Source: Bacteroidales bacterium UBA4284 (GTDB taxonomy: Bacteria > Bacteroidota > Bacteroidia > Bacteroidales > UBA932). Taken from it: DNA of 17,604 nt. A program made the position numbers and the translations under genes. Below the pieces are notes generated by a model. It saw nothing but the letters and a program-made list of their open reading frames with translations, searched no databases and was not told where the DNA came from. The stretch spans positions 29,765-47,368 of the forward strand of contig DGVM01000044.1 of the NCBI GenBank assembly GCA_002395925.1, read 5' to 3'. This document shows positions 14,410-17,604 of this stretch, in pieces (position 1 is the stretch's first letter; the number at the start of each line of letters is the position of its first letter).

Positions 14410-16071
14410 ATGAAACTGCACATTCTTTCCTGTATCCTGCTGCCTCTGGTGGCGGCCTGTGCCACCGCGCCGGTGCAGGAGCTCCATATCGTACCGCAAC
14501 CGGCCTCTGTGACCATTGAGAAAGGTTCGGTTTGCCTTGCCGGCGAATCCGTCTGGGTGGACGAATCCCTCGGTCACGAGGCGTTCAACGCCGTATCCGA
14601 CTTTGCCTGGCGGCTGTCCTCGGCATCGGGACAGAAGAGCGCCATGGCGTCTTCTCCCGAACAGGCGGGCATACGCTTCGCCCTTGACGAAACAATCGCC
14701 CCAGAAGCGTACACGCTGGATTCCGGCAAGGGCGGCGTGACGGTTCGCGCCTCGTCGTTCCGGGGTGCCCTGTACGGCCTTGCTACCCTTCAGCAGATGC
14801 TTCCGGCGTCCGTTTTTTCCGGTGACAAGGAGAATGGCGCCTCCTGGAGCATCCCGTTCGTCCGTATCGAAGATTCTCCCCGTTTTGCCTACCGCGGGCT
14901 CCATCTGGACCCGTGCCGTCATTTCTGGGAGATTGACGAGGTCAAGCGGTATATCGACGTGATGGCGCTGTACAAGCTCAACAACCTGCACCTGCACCTA
15001 AATGACGACCAGGGCTGGCGCGTGGAAATCAAGTCTCGCCCCCTGCTCACAGAGATAGGCTCCAAGCGCAGCGGCACCTGCATCGGGGCTGAAAAAGGCA
15101 ACTCCGACGGCATCCCCTACGGCGGATTCTACACGCAGGAGCAGCTTGCCGAACTGGTGTCCTACGCCGCCGACAGGGGCATCAACATCATCCCGGAAAT
15201 CGATCTTCCCGGACACATGCTGGCGGCGCTGGCTGCATATCCCGAACTTGGATGCACCGGCGGGCCGTACGAGGTCTGGACGCGCTGGGGCATATCGGAC
15301 GATGTGCTCTGCGTGGGCAAGGAGAAGACCTTTAAGTTCCTGGAAGACGTTCTTGGCGAGATATGTGACATCTTCCCGTCGGAGTACATCCACATCGGCG
15401 GGGATGAATGTCCCAAGACGCACTGGGCCTCGTGCCCCCGCTGTCAGGCCAGGATACGCCAGCTGGGCCTGAAGGACAACGAGCACGGCACCAAAGAGCA
15501 GTACCTACAGAATTACGTGACTTCCAGGATGCAGGACTTCCTTTCCGGCCGCGGCCGCAAGATCATCGGCTGGGACGAGATCCTGGAAGGGGAGCTTGCA
15601 CCCGGCGCGACGGTGATGTCCTGGCAGGGGACCGAGGGAGGCATCGAGGCGTCAGCCCGCGGGTTCGACGTGATTATGTCGCCCTACACCTACCTGTACT
15701 TCGACTACTACCAGAGCCGCGAGAGGGACAAGGAGCCTTACGCAATCGGAGGATATCTCCCTGTTGAGAGTGTTTACGCCTACGAGCCTTTTGACGAGCT
15801 TGACGAGTTCCAGCAGGGCCATATCCTTGGCGTGCAGGCTAACGTTTGGACCGAATACATCGCCACCACGGAGCACCTGGAATATATGCTCCTGCCGCGC
15901 CTGTGCGCCTTGAGCGAAATCCAGTGGAGCCCCCGCGGGAGCAAGGATTTCGACCGCTTCAAGGAGAGCCTGCACCATCAGTTCGATATCCTCGACGCGA
16001 TGGGTTACACCTATTGCCAGGATGTCTTTGGAATCATCGGCTTGCCCGGCTCAAAGCAGCCCTCGTTATGA
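14410..16071 (+). CDS. GH20 beta-N-acetylhexosaminidase, lipoprotein
   Basis: The 553-residue lipoprotein has lipobox VAAC (Cys 17) after MKLHILSCILLPL. Residues about 24-145 are the GH20b alpha/beta domain (LHIVPQPASVTIEKG, FRGALYGLATLQQML). The catalytic barrel starts near 158 (FAYRGLHLDPCRHFWEIDEV, LNNLHLHLNDDQGWRVEIK, EIDLPGHMLAAL). The substrate-assisted pair Asp332-Glu333 sits in IHIGGDECPKTHW. It removes terminal non-reducing beta-GlcNAc or beta-GalNAc from glycans, in the periplasm or at the surface. It closes the operon and starts 6 bases after the GH16 stop. The last 10 or so codons overlap the truncated helicase-like gene on the other strand, so the extreme C-terminus (GLPGSKQPSL) may come from inserted DNA. 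Confidence 0.95.
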   Translation: MKLHILSCILLPLVAACATAPVQELHIVPQPASVTIEKGSVCLAGESVWVDESLGHEAFNAVSDFAWRLSSASGQKSAMASSPEQAGIRFALDETIAPEAYTLDSGKGGVTVRASSFRGALYGLATLQQMLPASVFSGDKENGASWSIPFVRIEDSPRFAYRGLHLDPCRHFWEIDEVKRYIDVMALYKLNNLHLHLNDDQGWRVEIKSRPLLTEIGSKRSGTCIGAEKGNSDGIPYGGFYTQEQLAELVSYAADRGINIIPEIDLPGHMLAALAAYPELGCTGGPYEVWTRWGISDDVLCVGKEKTFKFLEDVLGEICDIFPSEYIHIGGDECPKTHWASCPRCQARIRQLGLKDNEHGTKEQYLQNYVTSRMQDFLSGRGRKIIGWDEILEGELAPGATVMSWQGTEGGIEASARGFDVIMSPYTYLYFDYYQSRERDKEPYAIGGYLPVESVYAYEPFDELDEFQQGHILGVQANVWTEYIATTEHLEYMLLPRLCALSEIQWSPRGSKDFDRFKESLHHQFDILDAMGYTYCQDVFGIIGLPGSKQPSL

Positions 16072-16766
16072 TATCTTTGAATGATTCTTGATGCGGTCTT
16101 TCGGAGGGATTGTCGATAATACGGGAGGCTCTGGATATTGGCTGTATGATACGCTTCCGGTGGCCATTCCAATTCGACAAGGGGCAGGTTCTGGAGGTCG
16201 CTAATCTGGTCAAGGTAGTTCTCAAGGTAAGGGGTGGCTGACAGGAAGATGACATTCCCGACGTGTTTCAGGTTCTGCATAAGTTCCATCTCGACAGGTC
16301 CACGGTAGGCAGCATCAGTCATCAGTGTTTGGAATTCATCGACGACTACCCTGAAGCGGTCGAGTATTCCTTCCTGGGTGAGGCGCTGTGCTACGTGTTT
16401 GAAGGAATCATAGGAAACAAGGATCTTCGGGGCTCGTGGATTTGCCTTTTGGATGAATGGGTTATACTGCCGCAATTCAATCTCCCGAATATAATCCATC
16501 ATCCGGTTCTGAAGCTCGAATACACTGCTACTCCTGTCGTCTGCTTTCCGGAATTCATGCACTAGACCTTTGAACTCGGGATCACTTGCTTTACAGTCCA
16601 TGAGAAGAATCCGGGGACTGACAAGAATGGTGTAGATGCCGTCACGGAGAACCATTGTAGTAGCTCCGCATCCAGTCAGCTTCTTATCGAGAACGAAGCA
16701 GCCTGCTGGGAATTGAGATTCGACGTAATCTCTGAATGAATCCAGATGAGGATACACCTGGAACAA
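16011..16766 (-). pseudogene. Helicase-like ATPase, truncated at its 3' end
   Basis: The frame (251 codons from a TTG at 16766) shows a P-loop-like segment KKLTGCGATT (the usual Lys of Walker A is missing, a variant I recall from Bacteroidota mobile elements), a Walker B-like VVVDEFQ and a motif III-like FLSATP. This order fits a superfamily 2 DNA helicase/translocase of a mobile element. Only the first half is left. The frame runs into the 3' end of the GH20 gene and stops there after a tail that no longer looks like the family. No ATG exists in frame: a TGA lies just upstream, and the nearest ATG (16785) is in another phase, so the start may also be damaged. The C-terminal helicase lobe is absent. 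Confidence 0.6.
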
Positions 16767-16790
16767 TAATAGTTTGTGTGTTCATAATAA

Positions 16791-17047
16791 TTATGTATTT
16801 GAATTGTGTTGAATAATAACACTGATGATAGGGACTGAATGCGTAGATGGCCTTGTAGGATAATATGTACGAGGGCTTAAGAAGGAGATTAAGAAGGCCG
16901 CAATCCACTCTCGTTCCAATACTTCGCCAGGCAGAGTGTCCTTGCGCTGCTTATAGAACTTAAGGAACCGGAAATCTTTTCCTCGTGCGCTCAAGTCTAT
17001 TAACACTATGTTTGTTGCGAAACGGCTGGTGTTTGGTTGTCCGTCAT
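16791..17047 (-). pseudogene. Degraded ORFs upstream of the helicase-like remnant, function unknown
   Basis: An ATG at 17047 opens a 13-codon frame (MTDNQTPAVSQQT) that ends in TAG. In the neighbouring phase the sequence continues as NIVLIDLSARGKDFRFLKFY and later GEVLEREWIAAFLIS, which looks like protein rather than chance. It then becomes featureless before stopping at 16791-16793. I read this as one frameshifted, decayed gene of the same mobile remnant. I do not recognise the family. The area is AT-rich compared with the PUL. Confidence 0.35.
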
Positions 17048-17138
17048 GATAAAAACTATTGTAAATAATTAATAATAAATTGTTTATGAGATAATAATAT
17101 TGATTTGCCTAATTGCGCTAAGTATTGCCGAAGCACGC

Positions 17139-17171
17139 AAAAAACAGCTCCTTGGAGCAATGTCCAAGGAG
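17139..17171 (-). terminator. Intrinsic terminator for leftward transcription
   Basis: On the minus strand a perfect 9-bp stem (CTCCTTGGA / TCCAAGGAG, 17148-17156 with 17163-17171) with a 6-base loop is followed by CTG and six T (17139-17144). It lies about 75 bases past the stop of the small ORF at 17246 and would end the RhuM transcript. The stretch 17172-17245 holds nothing I can support. Confidence 0.75.
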
Positions 17172-17245
17172 TAGGGAAGTGGTGCTTTCAGGAACCAGCT
17201 ATTTATGAGAAAAATGCGGCTTTCTCGTCAGGATGATAGATTGGG

Positions 17246-17374
17246 TTACTTCTTGCCCGGAAGTGTATCTATATCATTCTCAACGCTTTGCAAGTACGCG
17301 TCAAGAGCGGCGAGGTCTTCAAAAAAGTTCGAGGATTTACCTGTGTAGTCTACAATAGAAAAAGAGTTGATCAA
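17246..17374 (-). CDS. Small ORF overlapping the end of rhuM in the -1 phase
   Basis: This minus-strand frame reads LINSFSIVDYTGKSSNFFED and ends DIDTLPGKK. It has coding-like codon choice but no ATG. Its only upstream starts are the TTG at 17374 or entry from rhuM by a -1 shift on the run AAAGAAAAAG just before the rhuM stop. It could be a C-terminal extension of RhuM made by frameshifting, a remnant left by a single-base change, or a separate TTG-started gene. I do not recognise the sequence. Confidence 0.4.
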   Translation of the reverse strand: MINSFSIVDYTGKSSNFFEDLAALDAYLQSVENDIDTLPGKK

Positions 17375-17384
17375 CTCTTTTTCT
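17357..17384. repeat. 28-bp perfect palindrome over the rhuM stop codon
   Basis: The 14 bases at 17357-17370 are the exact reverse complement of 17371-17384, centred on TGATCA with A and T runs outside. The rhuM stop lies inside it. As RNA it can form a hairpin with A-rich 5' and U-rich 3' flanks on either strand, so it could be a weak bidirectional terminator or a frameshift-stimulating structure. Confidence 0.7.
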
Positions 17385-17604
17385 TTGTTTTATCTTCCAG
17401 CATTCTAATGGTATCAAGGTAGGCCTTTTCAACATCGCTTAATGTGCGTTGCTGGTATTTTTTGTATTCAGCAGAGGCCTTTTCTATCGCCTGTTGATGA
17501 CTGACTGAACCAGGCCCCATAAGGAGTTGTTCGCCGTTCATGATAAGAACATTGTCCAGATGCTTTGCCCAGTCGGCCATGGTCATGTATTCGTGGCGTT
17601 CGGC
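17371..17604 (-). CDS. rhuM: RhuM-family protein, C-terminal part (runs off the right edge)
   Basis: The frame is open from the right edge to TGA at 17371-17373. The 77 visible residues read AERHEYMTMADWAKHLDNVL, then MNGEQLLMGPGSVSHQQAIE and EYKKYQQRTLSDVEKAYLDT. They fit the remembered C-terminus of Virulence_RhuM proteins: MxMxDWxxxLDxFLxxxxxxIL, xAGxxSHxxAxxxAxxEYxKY. RhuM proteins are about 330-350 residues, were first noted on a Salmonella pathogenicity island, and are frequent cargo of Bacteroidota mobile elements; their role is poorly defined. The methionine at 17586 is internal, not the start. It belongs to the mobile-DNA flank, not to the PUL. Confidence 0.75.
   Translation of the reverse strand, partial: AERHEYMTMADWAKHLDNVLIMNGEQLLMGPGSVSHQQAIEKASAEYKKYQQRTLSDVEKAYLDTIRMLEDKTKKKS

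Noticed and set aside
16684..16908. Minus-strand frame with MNTQTIIVPG overlapping the start of the helicase-like gene
   Set aside because: It overlaps the recognisable helicase-like frame in another phase and its residues show no family features. It may only contain the displaced start of that gene.
1..17604. CRISPR array, complete insertion sequence or replication origin
   Set aside because: I saw no regularly spaced repeats, transposase with terminal inverted repeats, or iteron cluster.

Overview
The window carries one polysaccharide-utilisation-type locus (PUL) from a GC-rich member of the Bacteroidota, most likely Bacteroidales. The evidence is a SusC/SusD pair, an ECF sigma factor with a FecR-type anti-sigma, many lipoproteins with short lipoboxes, weak Shine-Dalgarno sites and a tRNA without encoded CCA. 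The genus cannot be fixed from the sequence. The locus is bordered on both sides by AT-richer remains of mobile DNA.

Layout. Positions 1-400 hold the 3' end of a tRNA, its terminator, and on the minus strand the decayed C-terminal part of a large serine recombinase that reads into the tRNA. At 523-7097 lie ECF sigma, an intrinsic terminator, anti-sigma, SusC with an N-terminal STN domain, and SusD. At 7110-9416 come a surface lipoprotein with two copies of a lipocalin-like domain and a first GH16 lipoprotein. At 9431-13551 there is a duplicated cassette made of short peptide genes (three ORFs of 43-51 codons sharing an ungapped motif) and two paralogous three-domain lipoproteins with a fimbrillin-like N-terminal part. 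At 13552-14403 a second, intact GH16 catalytic domain follows in the same frame directly after the TGA of the second lipoprotein, with no start codon or signal peptide of its own. At 14410-16071 lies a GH20 beta-N-acetylhexosaminidase lipoprotein. From 16011 to the right edge, all on the minus strand, are a 3'-truncated helicase-like gene, degraded ORFs, a terminator, a small out-of-phase ORF and the C-terminus of a RhuM-family protein.

Likely joint role (inference): a glycan signal passing from the SusC STN domain to the anti-sigma would release the sigma factor and switch on the operon. Surface GH16 enzymes would cut a beta-galactoside-containing glycan internally, the binding lipoproteins and SusD would hold and pass fragments to SusC, and GH20 would remove terminal beta-GlcNAc or GalNAc. 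GH16 plus GH20 under ECF-sigma control suggests host mucin-type or poly-N-acetyllactosamine glycans rather than laminarin, but the sequence alone does not prove the substrate.

The points most worth a second look are the in-frame TGA joining a lipoprotein to a complete GH16 domain with a strong stem-loop just downstream, the unannotated peptide family coupled to the fimbrillin-like lipoproteins, and the sharp base-composition switch at a domain boundary inside one of those lipoproteins.
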